From Bradyrhizobium yuanmingense (GTDB lineage Bacteria; Pseudomonadota; Alphaproteobacteria; Rhizobiales; Xanthobacteraceae), in the NCBI RefSeq assembly GCF_900094575.1, contig NZ_FMAE01000001.1, positions 186,001 to 250,000 on the forward strand: a DNA stretch of 64,000 nucleotides. The letters are read 5' to 3'. How positions within the stretch are numbered: the first letter of the stretch is position 1; every line of letters starts with the position of its first letter. The notes under the pieces are model-generated. The model was not told where the DNA came from, made no database searches, and saw nothing but the letters and a program-made list of their open reading frames with translations. The position numbers and the translations under genes are program-made. This document shows positions 32,561 to 41,679 of this stretch, one piece after another.

Positions 32561-34152
32561 GCGAAGAGACCGTGCACATACCAGCCGGGAGACGCCGGCT
32601 TGCCGTCACCGTCGAACACCTCGCCTTCATAGAGACCGTCGCGAAAGATCCAGAAGCGCAGGCCCTCGGCATCCTCGATGCGGAAATAATCCCGTGTCAG
32701 CTGCTTGCCGTCCTGCCGCCACCATTCCATCGCGATGCGCTCGGGCCCCTCTACCCGCACCACCGCATGCAGCGCGCGCCGCCAGGTGAATTGATGCGGC
32801 GGACCGTCTGGCACGGTCGCGAACGGCACCTTGATCGGCTCCGGCTTGTCGAACAGCCGCAAGGGACGCAGCGGCGGCTCGCTCGCGACGCGCGCCGGCC
32901 ATTCGGCCTGCATGGCAGCAGCGAGATGATGCTGCGCCGATGCGGCCAGCACCGCGCTTTCGGGGATGTGGGTATCCTGCGGCAGGTGCACGACGACACG
33001 CCTGCCGCCGATCCGCGCGGCGATGCGGTCGATCAGCGCCGCGAGCTCGTCATTGTCGTGGACATGGGCATCGAGATCGCGCTGCTCCTGCACCACGATC
33101 TCGGTGCGGCTCGCCGACAACCGCACCATGTCGAAGCCGAAACCGGGATCGAGGGGATCGGCGAGGGCATCGAGCCGCTCGCGGAACAAGCGGTCGACCA
33201 CGGCGCTTCGCGTCACCGGACGCCCGGTCTCGACCGTAATCGTACGCACCACGCCGTCGGTGCGGAAGAACGCGGCTTCAAGCCGCCGCGCGCCTTTGCC
33301 CTGCTTCTCCATGGACGCGATCAACGTGTCGGCGAGCCGCGACAGCGTCATCGCGATCATGGTGTCGGTCGCGATCGGCTCGGCAAAGCGTTTTTCCACG
33401 ATGTAGTCGGGCGGCGGTTTGCGCGGGCTGATCGGCGCATCGCCCTGCCCCAGCGCATGGGCGAGCAGCGTGGAGAAGCGCGCGCCGAACCGCGCCGTGA
33501 TCTCGGAGGCGCTGCGCGAGGCGACGTCGCCGATGGACTTCAGCCCGGCGCGGCGCAGGCCGGTGGTGATGGCTTCACCCGCACCGAGAGCGGAGACTGG
33601 AAACGACCTGATCGCCTCCGCCTCGCCGCCATCGGCCACAATGGTGCCGGATACCTGCCGCGTCAGCGTGCGGGCGCAGACCGAGGTGCCCGCGATCGCC
33701 GCGCTGACGGCAAAGCCTTGCCGGTCGAGCGCCCGGACCAATGTCCGCAACAGCGCGGCCTCGCCGCCGAACAGATGCGCGCAACCGGTGATGTCCAGGA
33801 ACAGCCCGTGCGGTGGATCGAGCGCCACCAGCGGCGTGAAGCGGTCGCACCAATCGGCGATGTCGCTGATCGTCTTCGTATCGGCCACGGTATCGGCGTC
33901 GAACACACGCAAATCCGGGCACATCGCCCGCGCATTGGCCAGCGGTTGGCCGATATACAGGCCGAGGCGCTCGGCGGCCTCGTCCAGCGCATGGATCACC
34001 AGCGCATTGTTGTCCTTGATGACGACAATGCTCGGCTCATGGTTGGTTTTACCCAGCCCGGCGCTGCTGAAGAACCGCTGGATCCTGTCGATGGGCAGGC
34101 GCGGCAGCCACAGGCTGAGGATACGTCGACGGTTCACTGAACTGGCACTCAT
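32557..34152 (-). CDS. imuB: ImuB, inactive Y-family polymerase-like mutasome hub
   Basis: Adaptor of the SOS mutasome that bridges the beta clamp, ImuA and DnaE2; 531 residues. The fold is that of Y-family polymerases (VVIKDNNALVIHALDEAAER, FTPLVALDPPHGLFLDITGC), but the N-terminal strand that carries the metal-binding DxD in active enzymes reads SLWLPRLPIDRIQR, so catalytic acidic residues are missing, as is typical of ImuB. The little-finger region and a C-terminal extension (RDYFRIEDAEGLRFWIFRDG) follow. The start at ATG 34152 gives a 104-base overlap with imuA; its stop overlaps the dnaE2 start (ATGA). Confidence 0.9.
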   Translation of the reverse strand: MSASSVNRRRILSLWLPRLPIDRIQRFFSSAGLGKTNHEPSIVVIKDNNALVIHALDEAAERLGLYIGQPLANARAMCPDLRVFDADTVADTKTISDIADWCDRFTPLVALDPPHGLFLDITGCAHLFGGEAALLRTLVRALDRQGFAVSAAIAGTSVCARTLTRQVSGTIVADGGEAEAIRSFPVSALGAGEAITTGLRRAGLKSIGDVASRSASEITARFGARFSTLLAHALGQGDAPISPRKPPPDYIVEKRFAEPIATDTMIAMTLSRLADTLIASMEKQGKGARRLEAAFFRTDGVVRTITVETGRPVTRSAVVDRLFRERLDALADPLDPGFGFDMVRLSASRTEIVVQEQRDLDAHVHDNDELAALIDRIAARIGGRRVVVHLPQDTHIPESAVLAASAQHHLAAAMQAEWPARVASEPPLRPLRLFDKPEPIKVPFATVPDGPPHQFTWRRALHAVVRVEGPERIAMEWWRQDGKQLTRDYFRIEDAEGLRFWIFRDGLYEGEVFDGDGKPASPGWYVHGLFA

Positions 34153-34837
34153 CACAATTCCATTCCATGATCCACCGGCCGCAGGGGCCATGACGATTGC
34201 GCAAGAGCTCGGCATCGAACACCGGCGCGCCCCAGGCACTCCACACCGAGCCCGGCGGCGAAGGCGCCGCACGCAGCATCCATCGTGTCTCCGCGGTCGA
34301 GGGCAGCGGCTGCGCGGCCATCCGCAGCAAGAGGCCGGTCACGCCCGAGCCTTGCGCGGCCAGCGTCAGCTTGCGGCTCGCCACCAGATCGAACTGCCTG
34401 GTCTCGCCCCAGAGCTCGAGCACGACGGCGCCCAGCGCATCGCAGGCGAGCGCGTCGGCCGAGGTGCGTAGCGCGCTCTCGACATCGGCGGCGCGCACCA
34501 TCACCACACAGCGCGGATCGAGGCCGAGCTCGGATAGCCCGCTCATCGACAGCGCGCCGGTTTCGAGCTCCGAAAAATCCTGCCGCACCCACAATAGCGG
34601 CCGGCGTGCGCTCACGCGTCCCGCAAGGCCCATGACAAACCCCGTCGCGGCCGCGCCCTGTCGCCCCTCGCAAAACACCTCGTGGATCGCCGCGCGCGCG
34701 AGCCCGCCCTTCAGCGCGGCGTCGGCCGCGCCATGGCCGAGTACGATGCGATCGCGCGGATGCACGACTTCCGCCGTCTCGATGCGCTCGATCTGGCCGC
34801 GCAGGATCGCAAGCGCGCTCATACGTGCGCCGCTCAT
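34049..34837 (-). CDS. imuA: ImuA, RecA-like mutasome protein
   Basis: First gene of the SOS mutagenesis operon, 262 residues. RecA/SulA-like core seen as HEVFCEGRQGAAATGFVMGL near 50-70 and RPLLWVRQDF, GLDPRCVVMVRAADVESAL further on; the final part WIMEWNCDEC is an ImuA-type tail. ATG 34837 has GAGGAG 8 bases upstream; a second ATG at 34822 is internal. A LexA box lies 66 bases upstream, so expression is expected to be damage-induced. The last 104 bases overlap imuB in another frame. Confidence 0.88.
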   Translation of the reverse strand: MSGARMSALAILRGQIERIETAEVVHPRDRIVLGHGAADAALKGGLARAAIHEVFCEGRQGAAATGFVMGLAGRVSARRPLLWVRQDFSELETGALSMSGLSELGLDPRCVVMVRAADVESALRTSADALACDALGAVVLELWGETRQFDLVASRKLTLAAQGSGVTGLLLRMAAQPLPSTAETRWMLRAAPSPPGSVWSAWGAPVFDAELLRNRHGPCGRWIMEWNCDECQFSEPSTYPQPVAAAPAHRQDPAVLQQRRAG

Positions 34838-34902
34838 GCTCGCCGCTCCTCAGAGGTGATTGCCGATGGCTCTCAAAAAGAGAACCAGCGGCTGGCTCAT
34901 TT

Positions 34903-34917
34903 GTTCATGATATGTTC
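34903..34917. promoter_or_regulatory. LexA (SOS) box shared by two divergent repair operons
   Basis: GTTC-ATGATAT-GTTC matches the alphaproteobacterial LexA consensus GTTC-N7-GTTC exactly. It lies 66 bases before the imuA start (minus) and 82 before the radical SAM gene start (plus), in an A/T-rich gap that can hold back-to-back promoters. LexA bound here would be placed to repress both directions until DNA damage. Confidence 0.9.
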
Positions 34918-34999
34918 TAATATAAAGCTAACGGCGCCGGCAGAGTCAATCGAATTGGCGCATCCAAAGATTCATGAGCGGAATCAAAGAGATTCAAAC

Positions 35000-36235
35000 A
35001 TGGACGTACAACGCAAGCTGGAGATTCTGGCGGATGCCGCCAAATACGACGCATCCTGCGCCTCCAGCGGTACCGAGAAGCGGGATTCCAGCGACGGCAA
35101 GGGCATGGGCTCGACCGCGCCGGGCATGGGCATCTGCCATTCCTACGCGCCGGACGGACGCTGCATCTCCCTGCTCAAGGTGCTGCTGACCAACGCCTGC
35201 AATTACGATTGCCTTTATTGCGTCAACCGCGCCTCCTCGAATGTCCCACGCGCCCGCTTCACCATCGACGAATTGGTCAGGCTCACGCTCGACTTCTACC
35301 GGCGCAATTACATCGAGGGCCTGTTTCTCTCCTCCGGCATCATCCGCAGCCCTGATTACACGATGGAGCAAGTGGTGAGCGTCGCGCGAAAACTGCGCGA
35401 GGAGCATCATTTCCGCGGCTACATCCATCTGAAGACCATTCCCGAGGCCGACGACGCGCTGATCGCCGAGGCCGGCAAATATGCCGACCGCCTTTCGATC
35501 AACATCGAGATGCCTGAGGAGACGAGCCTGCAGCAATTCGCGCCGGAGAAGGACGTGCGCGCGATCCGCCGCACCATGGGCCGGCTGCGGCTGAAGCTGG
35601 ACGAGGCCGAGGAGAGCCGCAGCGCCAAGACGAAGGCCAAACCGCAGCGCTTCGCGCCCGCCGGACAAAGCACGCAGATGATCGTCGGCGCAGATAGCGC
35701 CTCCGATCACACCATTCTCCACACCAGCGCCAATCTCTACGGCGCCTACCGGCTGCGGCGCGTCTATTACTCCGCCTTCAGCCCGATCCCCGATGCCAGC
35801 CGCGCGCTACCCCTGCGCGCGCCGCCGCTGCTGCGCGAGCACCGGCTCTACCAGGCCGACTGGCTGATGCGGTTCTACGGCTTCGATGTCGGCGAGATCG
35901 TCGACGACAGCGCGATGCTGCCGCTCGACATCGATCCCAAGCTGGCCTGGGCGCTGCGCCACCGCGACCGCTTCCCGCTCGACGTCAACCGCGCCAGCCG
36001 CGAGGAGCTGCTGCGCGTTCCGGGCTTCGGCACCAGGACGGTCGAACGCATCCTCGCGACGCGGCGCACCACCACGATCCGCCTCGCCGATCTCGCGCGG
36101 CTGCATGTGCCCCGCAACAAGGCGCTGCCGTTCATCGTCCTCAGCGATCACCGTCCCTCACCGCATCGTCTCGATGCCGCCGGGTTGATCGAACGGTTCA
36201 AGCCGAAAGCAACGCAACTGGGATTTGGCTTCTGA
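35000..36235 (+). CDS. Radical SAM protein linked to UdgX (putative DNA modification/repair)
   Basis: A 411-residue radical S-adenosylmethionine enzyme of unknown reaction, recognised from memory as the TIGR03916 type regularly encoded beside UdgX. The iron-sulphur motif is CNYDCLYC (C67, C71, C74). An N-terminal segment before it has extra cysteines (C20, C46, C55). The C-terminus is a DNA-binding-like helix-hairpin-helix, VNRASREELLRVPGFGTRTV (about 333-352), supporting action on nucleic acid. It is first of a two-gene operon downstream of a LexA box, and its stop overlaps the next start (TGATG). What it modifies, DNA or its partner protein, is unknown. Confidence 0.85.
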   Translation: MDVQRKLEILADAAKYDASCASSGTEKRDSSDGKGMGSTAPGMGICHSYAPDGRCISLLKVLLTNACNYDCLYCVNRASSNVPRARFTIDELVRLTLDFYRRNYIEGLFLSSGIIRSPDYTMEQVVSVARKLREEHHFRGYIHLKTIPEADDALIAEAGKYADRLSINIEMPEETSLQQFAPEKDVRAIRRTMGRLRLKLDEAEESRSAKTKAKPQRFAPAGQSTQMIVGADSASDHTILHTSANLYGAYRLRRVYYSAFSPIPDASRALPLRAPPLLREHRLYQADWLMRFYGFDVGEIVDDSAMLPLDIDPKLAWALRHRDRFPLDVNRASREELLRVPGFGTRTVERILATRRTTTIRLADLARLHVPRNKALPFIVLSDHRPSPHRLDAAGLIERFKPKATQLGFGF

Positions 36236-37677
36236 TGCAGTACATCATGCTCGACACCGAAACCGATTTCGACGGCTGGCGCAAAGCCGCGCGCAGCCTC
36301 GTGCTCCATCACGTGCCGCCCGGCGCGGTCACCTGGACCGTGCAGGGCCACGAAGCCGAGCTGTTCGCACCGTCCTCGCCGTCTCCAATCCTCGAGGTGA
36401 ACGACGGCACGTTCACCGTCTCGGCAAAATTCGTCGAGCTTGCCAAGGCGGCGATCCTGCATCGCGACGGCGAGCGCTTTGCGATCCTATATCGCCTGCT
36501 GTTCCGGCTGAAGGACAATCACGATCTCATTGAGGTCGCGACCGACCCCGATGTCGCGCTTGTCACGGCCATGGCGAAAGCGGTCTATCGCGACGAGCAC
36601 AAGATGCATGCCTTCGTGCGCTTCCGCGAGATCGGCCGGGAACGCCAGGCGCACTACGTCGCCTGGTTCGAGCCGGAGCATCACGTCGTCGAGCTCGCCG
36701 CGCCGTTCTTCGCCAAGCGCTTTGCCGACATGCCCTGGTCGATCCTGACGCCGGACCTCTGCGCGCATTGGGACGGCCATGCGCTCTCGTTCACGCCGGG
36801 CGTCAGCAAGAGCGAGGCGCCGGGCGAAGACCGGCTGGAGGAAACCTGGCGGCGCTACTATGCCAGCATCTTCAATCCGGCCCGGCTCAAGGTGAAGGCG
36901 ATGCAGGCCGAGATGCCGAAGAAATATTGGAGGAACCTGCCCGAGGCTTCGATCATTAAGCCCTTGATCGAGGACGCCGAGCGCATGACCGGCGCCATGA
37001 TCGCCAATGCCGCAACCGATCCGCACAAGCCTCAGAAGCGGCCGGAGGCTCCGATGAAACGCAAGTCAGCTGCCGACGATCTCGAAACGCTCCGCGAGGA
37101 GGCCGCGCATTGCCGCGCCTGCCATCTCTACAAGGACGCGACACAGACCGTGTTCGGCGAAGGGCCGAAGAATGCCAACATCATGCTGGTCGGCGAGCAG
37201 CCCGGCGACAAGGAAGACCTCGCCGGCCATCCCTTCGTCGGCCCGGCCGGGCAAATGCTCGATCGCGCACTGGAGGAGGCCGGCGTCGACCGCAAGAAGG
37301 TCTATGTCACCAACGCGGTGAAGCACTTCAAATTCGTGCCGCGCGGAAAGATCCGCCTGCACCAGAAGCCGAACACACCTGAGATCCGGGCGTGCCGGCA
37401 ATGGTATGAGCGGGAAGTTTCGACAATCCAGCCCGATCTCATCGTGGCAATGGGCGCCACTGCCGCGCAGAGCGTGTTCGGCAAGATCACCCCCATCGGC
37501 AAGAACCGCGGCCGGCTGATCGAGCTTCCCGAAGGCCGCAAGGCGCTGGTGACCGTGCACCCGTCCTATTTGCTGCGACTGCCTGATCCCGAAGCCAAGG
37601 TTCTGGAATATCGGCGCTTCGTCGAAGATCTGAAGATCGCCGCCGGCCTGCAGAAGAAGGCCGCACGGGCTGCGTGA
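36235..37677 (+). CDS. udgX: Fusion of DUF4130 domain and UdgX uracil-DNA crosslinking protein
   Basis: A 480-residue two-domain protein. Residues 1 to about 265 are the DUF4130 domain (TIGR03915 type; ETWRRYYASIFNPARLKVKA, PKKYWRNLPEAS). Residues 274-480 are a family-4-like uracil-DNA glycosylase of the UdgX class: HCRACHLY (cluster cysteines), GEQPGDKEDLAGHPFVGPAG, TNAVKHFKF, a KIRLH motif equal to the KRRIH loop whose histidine (H376 here) forms a covalent bond to the abasic sugar, and VTVHPSYLLR. The substrate is uracil in DNA, which it holds rather than releases. Cotranscribed with the radical SAM gene; the reason for the fusion to DUF4130 is unknown. Confidence 0.88.
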   Translation: MQYIMLDTETDFDGWRKAARSLVLHHVPPGAVTWTVQGHEAELFAPSSPSPILEVNDGTFTVSAKFVELAKAAILHRDGERFAILYRLLFRLKDNHDLIEVATDPDVALVTAMAKAVYRDEHKMHAFVRFREIGRERQAHYVAWFEPEHHVVELAAPFFAKRFADMPWSILTPDLCAHWDGHALSFTPGVSKSEAPGEDRLEETWRRYYASIFNPARLKVKAMQAEMPKKYWRNLPEASIIKPLIEDAERMTGAMIANAATDPHKPQKRPEAPMKRKSAADDLETLREEAAHCRACHLYKDATQTVFGEGPKNANIMLVGEQPGDKEDLAGHPFVGPAGQMLDRALEEAGVDRKKVYVTNAVKHFKFVPRGKIRLHQKPNTPEIRACRQWYEREVSTIQPDLIVAMGATAAQSVFGKITPIGKNRGRLIELPEGRKALVTVHPSYLLRLPDPEAKVLEYRRFVEDLKIAAGLQKKAARAA

Positions 37678-37734
37678 ATACAGTGGGAAATGGCTTCACG
37701 CCGTTGTCGACGATCCGATTTCTCAAATAGACAA

Positions 37735-37757
37735 GGACCCGTGGAATGCACGGGCCC
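37735..37757. terminator. Hairpin between convergent udgX and amidohydrolase genes
   Basis: GGACCCGTG and CACGGGCCC form a nine-base stem with one mismatch around GAATG. It is 58 bases after udgX and 25 bases after the amidohydrolase. Flanking T-tracts are weak (ttcat on one side, ttgtct on the other strand), so it may be a modest two-way terminator. Confidence 0.5.
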
Positions 37758-37781
37758 TTCATCTGTGCTTCGGACCCGGTC

Positions 37782-38954
37782 CTACGACGCCGCGAGCTGC
37801 TCCTCGACCAGCTTCACCCAATAGGACGTGCCGTAGACGATCGCCTCGTCGTTGAAATTGTAGGCGGGATGATGCAGGCCGGCGCTGTCGCCGTTGCCGC
37901 AGAAGATGAAGGCGCCGGGCCGCGCTTCCAGCATGTAGGCGAAATCCTCGCCGCCCATCAGCGGCGCCATCTCGTGGACATGGGCCTCGCCCGCGACCTG
38001 CGTGGCGATGCGCCGTGCCACTTCGGTCTCCGCCGCATGATTGTTCACGACCGGATAATTGCGCTTGTAGTGCAGGTCGATCTTGGCGCCGGTGATCTGC
38101 GCCATGCCCGCCACGACTTCATGCACGCGCTTCTCGACCAGCTTGCGCACCTCCGGCGACAGCGTGCGGATGGTGCCTCTCAGGGTCGCAGTCTGCGGAA
38201 TGACGTTGCGGGCGTTGCCGGCGTGGAATTCGCAAATCGATACGACCGCCGATTCCAGGGGATCGACGCTACGCGAGACGATCGACTGCAGGGCCGTGAT
38301 CACCTGCGCGCCGACCAGCACGGAATCGACGCATTTGTGCGGACGCGCGGCGTGGCCGCCGACACCCTCGATCATGATGTCGACTTCGTCGGTCGCCGCC
38401 ATGATCGGGCCCGGCCTGATCGCGAACGAGCCGACCGGGATGCCCGGGCCGTTGTGCATGCCGTAGACCTGCTCGATGCCGAACCGCTCCATCAGGCCGT
38501 CCTTGACCATGGCCGCGCCGCCGGCGCCACCCTCCTCGGCGGGCTGGAAGATCACCACGGCATCGCCGGCGAAATTGCGCGTCTCGGCGAGATAGCGGGC
38601 CGCCCCGAGCAGCATCGCGGTGTGGCCGTCATGGCCGCAGGCGTGCATCTTGCCGGGAATCTTGGAGGCGTAAGGCAGATTAGTCTGCTCCTCGACCGGC
38701 AGCGCGTCCATGTCGGCACGCATGCCGATCACCTTGAGCCCCTCGCCGGTGGGCTTGTTGCCCTTGATCACGCCGACGACGCCGGTCTGGCCGAGACCGG
38801 TCACGACTTCGTCGCAGCCGAACTCCCGCAACCGGTCCGCAACGAATGCTGCGGTGCGGTGGACATCATACAGCAGCTCGGGGTGCTGATGGATGTCCCG
38901 CCGCCAGGCCTGGATATCGGGTTGAAGGTCGGCGACGCGGTTCACGATGGGCAT
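37782..38954 (-). CDS. M20-family amidohydrolase (hippurate hydrolase / aminoacylase type)
   Basis: Cytosolic metallo-amidohydrolase of 390 residues that cleaves N-acyl or N-aryl amino acids. The pattern is of the M20D group: DIHQHPELLYDVHRTA, then MRADMDALPVEE, the metal-binding HACGHDGHTAML, FQPAEEGGAGG with the catalytic glutamate, the dimerisation domain starting VGGHAARPH, and APLMGGEDFAYMLE. All metal-binding residues appear present. The start is ATG 38954; upstream sequence in frame lacks similarity to family N-termini. It diverges from the GMC oxidoreductase gene, and the two may belong to one catabolic function. Confidence 0.88.
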   Translation of the reverse strand: MPIVNRVADLQPDIQAWRRDIHQHPELLYDVHRTAAFVADRLREFGCDEVVTGLGQTGVVGVIKGNKPTGEGLKVIGMRADMDALPVEEQTNLPYASKIPGKMHACGHDGHTAMLLGAARYLAETRNFAGDAVVIFQPAEEGGAGGAAMVKDGLMERFGIEQVYGMHNGPGIPVGSFAIRPGPIMAATDEVDIMIEGVGGHAARPHKCVDSVLVGAQVITALQSIVSRSVDPLESAVVSICEFHAGNARNVIPQTATLRGTIRTLSPEVRKLVEKRVHEVVAGMAQITGAKIDLHYKRNYPVVNNHAAETEVARRIATQVAGEAHVHEMAPLMGGEDFAYMLEARPGAFIFCGNGDSAGLHHPAYNFNDEAIVYGTSYWVKLVEEQLAAS

Positions 38955-39126
38955 GGAAGGTCTCGAGCTGTTGGAAATGCAGGTCTGTCTACCATGCAAG
39001 CGTCGGTCCACCCAACCCGCCGGCAATCGGGGTCTAGCCCTGTTCACCCGGCATGGCCGGGCTTGTCCAGGTCGGCTGCGTCTGCCTATTAACGGAAAGC
39101 AAAGAGACCATCCGGGTGGAAGCAGA

Positions 39127-40746
39127 ATGCCGAGGCGGCTTGAAGGTGAGTTTGACTACATTGTCGTCGGAGCCGGCACCGCGGGCTGCATCGTCGCCAA
39201 CCGGCTGTCGGCTGTCCCAGGCAACCGCGTTCTCATCCTTGAAGCCGGCGGCGACGACAACTGGATCTGGTTCCATATCCCGGTCGGCTATCTCTTCGCC
39301 ATCGGCAATCCGCGTTCGGACTGGATGTTCAAGACCGAGGCCGAGCCCGGCCTGAACGGCCGCTCGCTGGCCTATCCGCGCGGCAAGGTGATCGGCGGCT
39401 GCTCGGCAATCAACGCCATGATCTCGATGCGCGGACAGGCTGCCGACTACGATCATTGGCGCCAGCTTGGCCTGACCGGCTGGGGCTATGACGACGTGCT
39501 GCCGTTGTTCAAGCGCCTCGAGGACCACTTCCTCGGCGCCAGCGAGCATCACGGCGCCGGCGGTGGCTGGCGCATCGAGGCACCGCGGCTGTCATGGGCC
39601 ATTCTCGACGCGGTCGGTGACGCCGCCGAGGAGATGGGCATCAAGCGCATCCCGGATTTCAACACCGGCGACAACGAAGGCACCAGCTATTTCCACGTCA
39701 ACCAGAAGCGCGGCCGGCGCTGGTCCTCGGCGCGCGGCTTCCTCAAGCCGGCCTTGAGGCGCCCCAATCTGCGGCTCGAGAAGCACGTGCTGGTCGACCG
39801 CCTCATCATCGAGCAGGGCCGCGCCGTCGGCGTGCGCTTCATCCAGAACGGCGAGATCATCGAGGCGCGCGCAAAGCGCGAGGTGGTGCTCTCGGCAGGC
39901 TCGATCGGCTCGGTGCAGGTGCTGCATCGCTCCGGCATTGGACCGGCCGACTGGCTGTCGCCGCTCGGCATCGACATCGTCATGGACAAGCCCGGCGTCG
40001 GGCGCAATCTGCAGGATCACCTGCAGCAGCGCGCGATCTACAAGGTCGAGGGCGTGCGCACGCTGAACGAGACCTATTACAATCTGTTGCGCCGCGGCCT
40101 GATGGGGCTCGACTACGCTGTCCGCCGCCGCGGCCCGCTCACCATGGCGCCGTCGCAGCTCGGCATCTTCACGCGCTCCGATGCGACGCGCGCCCGCGCC
40201 AACATCCAATTCCACGTGCAGCCGCTCTCGCTCGACAAGTTCGGCGATCCCCTGCACCGTTTCCCTGCGATCACGGTGAGCGCGTGCAATCTGCAACCGA
40301 CCTCGCGCGGCACTGTGCGGTTGCGCGCGACAACGCCTGACGAGAAGCCGATCATCGCGCCAAATTACCTGTCGACCGACGACGACCGCCAGGTCGCCGC
40401 CGACGCCATTCGCACCACGCGGCGCCTGATGCAGCAGAAAGCGCTGGCCAAATATCGCCCCAGCGAATATCTGCCCGGCCCCTCCGTCGGCGACGACGAT
40501 GCCTCCCTCGCAAAAGCCGCCGGCGACATCGGCACCACCATCTTCCATCCCGTCGGCACCGCGAAGATGGGCACGGCGAACGATCCAATGGCGGTGGTGG
40601 ACGAGCGGTTGCGATTCTACGGCCTCGACGGCCTGCGCATCGTCGATGCCTCGATCATGCCGACGATCACCTCGGGCAACACCAACACGCCGACCGCGAT
40701 GATCGCTGAGAAGGGCGCCACGATGATTCTGGAGGATGCGAAGTAG
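39127..40746 (+). CDS. GMC-family FAD oxidoreductase (choline dehydrogenase-like)
   Basis: A 539-residue flavoprotein oxidising an alcohol. The FAD-binding GxGxxG is DYIVVGAGTAGCIVANRLS near residues 10-28, the first GMC signature is YPRGKVIGGCSAINAMISMR, the second follows around EVVLSAGSIGSVQVLHRSGI, and the C-terminal catalytic region has FHPVGTAKMG and GSNTNTPT-like GNTNTPTAMIAEKG. The donor alcohol is not defined by sequence. The likely start is ATG 39127; the frame is open upstream through the divergent gap. The last codons overlap the earliest possible start of the next gene. Confidence 0.88.
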   Translation: MPRRLEGEFDYIVVGAGTAGCIVANRLSAVPGNRVLILEAGGDDNWIWFHIPVGYLFAIGNPRSDWMFKTEAEPGLNGRSLAYPRGKVIGGCSAINAMISMRGQAADYDHWRQLGLTGWGYDDVLPLFKRLEDHFLGASEHHGAGGGWRIEAPRLSWAILDAVGDAAEEMGIKRIPDFNTGDNEGTSYFHVNQKRGRRWSSARGFLKPALRRPNLRLEKHVLVDRLIIEQGRAVGVRFIQNGEIIEARAKREVVLSAGSIGSVQVLHRSGIGPADWLSPLGIDIVMDKPGVGRNLQDHLQQRAIYKVEGVRTLNETYYNLLRRGLMGLDYAVRRRGPLTMAPSQLGIFTRSDATRARANIQFHVQPLSLDKFGDPLHRFPAITVSACNLQPTSRGTVRLRATTPDEKPIIAPNYLSTDDDRQVAADAIRTTRRLMQQKALAKYRPSEYLPGPSVGDDDASLAKAAGDIGTTIFHPVGTAKMGTANDPMAVVDERLRFYGLDGLRIVDASIMPTITSGNTNTPTAMIAEKGATMILEDAK

Positions 40747-40759
40747 CATCCCATCGCTC

Positions 40760-41641
40760 ATGATCGATCCGCACCGTTTCTCAATCGGTCCCGCCGACGC
40801 AGAGATCGCCATGCTGCAATGGGGCGACAGCGGCAAGCCGCCTGCCCTGCTCGTACACGGCACCGGCTTCGTCGCCGACGTCTGGCACGAGGTCGCGCGC
40901 GAGCTCGCATCGACCTACACCGTCTATGCCCTCGACCGACGCGGTCATGGCGCAAGCCACAAACCCGGCGCCTATCACTTCCTTGATTACGCCGACGACA
41001 TCTGCCGGGTGGTCGATACGCTCGATCTCCGCGACATCTACGGGATCGGCCACAGCGCGGGTGCGACCGATCTCCTTCTCGCGGCGAAACTCCTGCCCGG
41101 TCGCTTCGCACGCCTGTTCGTGATGGAGCCGACCGTCATGGACCCGCGCGCGGCGCGCTCCGGAGGATTGAGCGAAGAATCGCTCGCCCGCGTGCAGGGC
41201 ACGCTACGCCGACGCGCCGAGTTCGACAGTCCCGACGCAGTGTTCGAACGTTACCGCGCAGCACCGGCGTTTGCGGATTGGACCGAAACCTCACTACGGA
41301 CGTATGTGCGCCACGGCTTCGCGCCCCTGGATGACGGCCGCGTCCGGCTCTGCTGCACGCCCAAAATCGAAGCCGCGATCTTGCTTCCCATCTACGAGGC
41401 GATGGAGCAGGTCTACATTGGGGATGCCCGCGGCAATCCGTTCGCGATGCTCAGCGAGATCGACTGCCCGGTGCGCGTCACGACAGCGGCGAAGTCGGGT
41501 CCAATCTACAAGGAGATGGCGCGACGCGCTGTGTCGCTGATCCCGGGTGTGACCACACGGGTTTTCGAGAATGCCGGCCACTGCGTCGCGCAGGAAGTGC
41601 CGGAGCACGTGGTGGAAGCCGTGCGCGAGTTTGCCAAATAA
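40760..41641 (+). CDS. Alpha/beta hydrolase
   Basis: A 293-residue serine hydrolase-type protein. The oxyanion-hole segment LLVHGTGFVADVW, the nucleophile elbow GIGHSAGATD (serine) and the C-terminal histidine in FENAGHCVAQEVPEHV are visible, giving the normal triad layout. Substrate unknown; it follows the GMC oxidoreductase closely and may act on a related ester or lactone. Start uncertain: an ATG at 40736 would add eight residues, but its GGAGG touches the start codon, whereas ATG 40760 has no clear ribosome site. Confidence 0.8.
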   Translation: MIDPHRFSIGPADAEIAMLQWGDSGKPPALLVHGTGFVADVWHEVARELASTYTVYALDRRGHGASHKPGAYHFLDYADDICRVVDTLDLRDIYGIGHSAGATDLLLAAKLLPGRFARLFVMEPTVMDPRAARSGGLSEESLARVQGTLRRRAEFDSPDAVFERYRAAPAFADWTETSLRTYVRHGFAPLDDGRVRLCCTPKIEAAILLPIYEAMEQVYIGDARGNPFAMLSEIDCPVRVTTAAKSGPIYKEMARRAVSLIPGVTTRVFENAGHCVAQEVPEHVVEAVREFAK

Positions 41642-41679
41642 GGTTCGGCCGCGGACCGAGGCGGCCTGAGCGAACGTCT

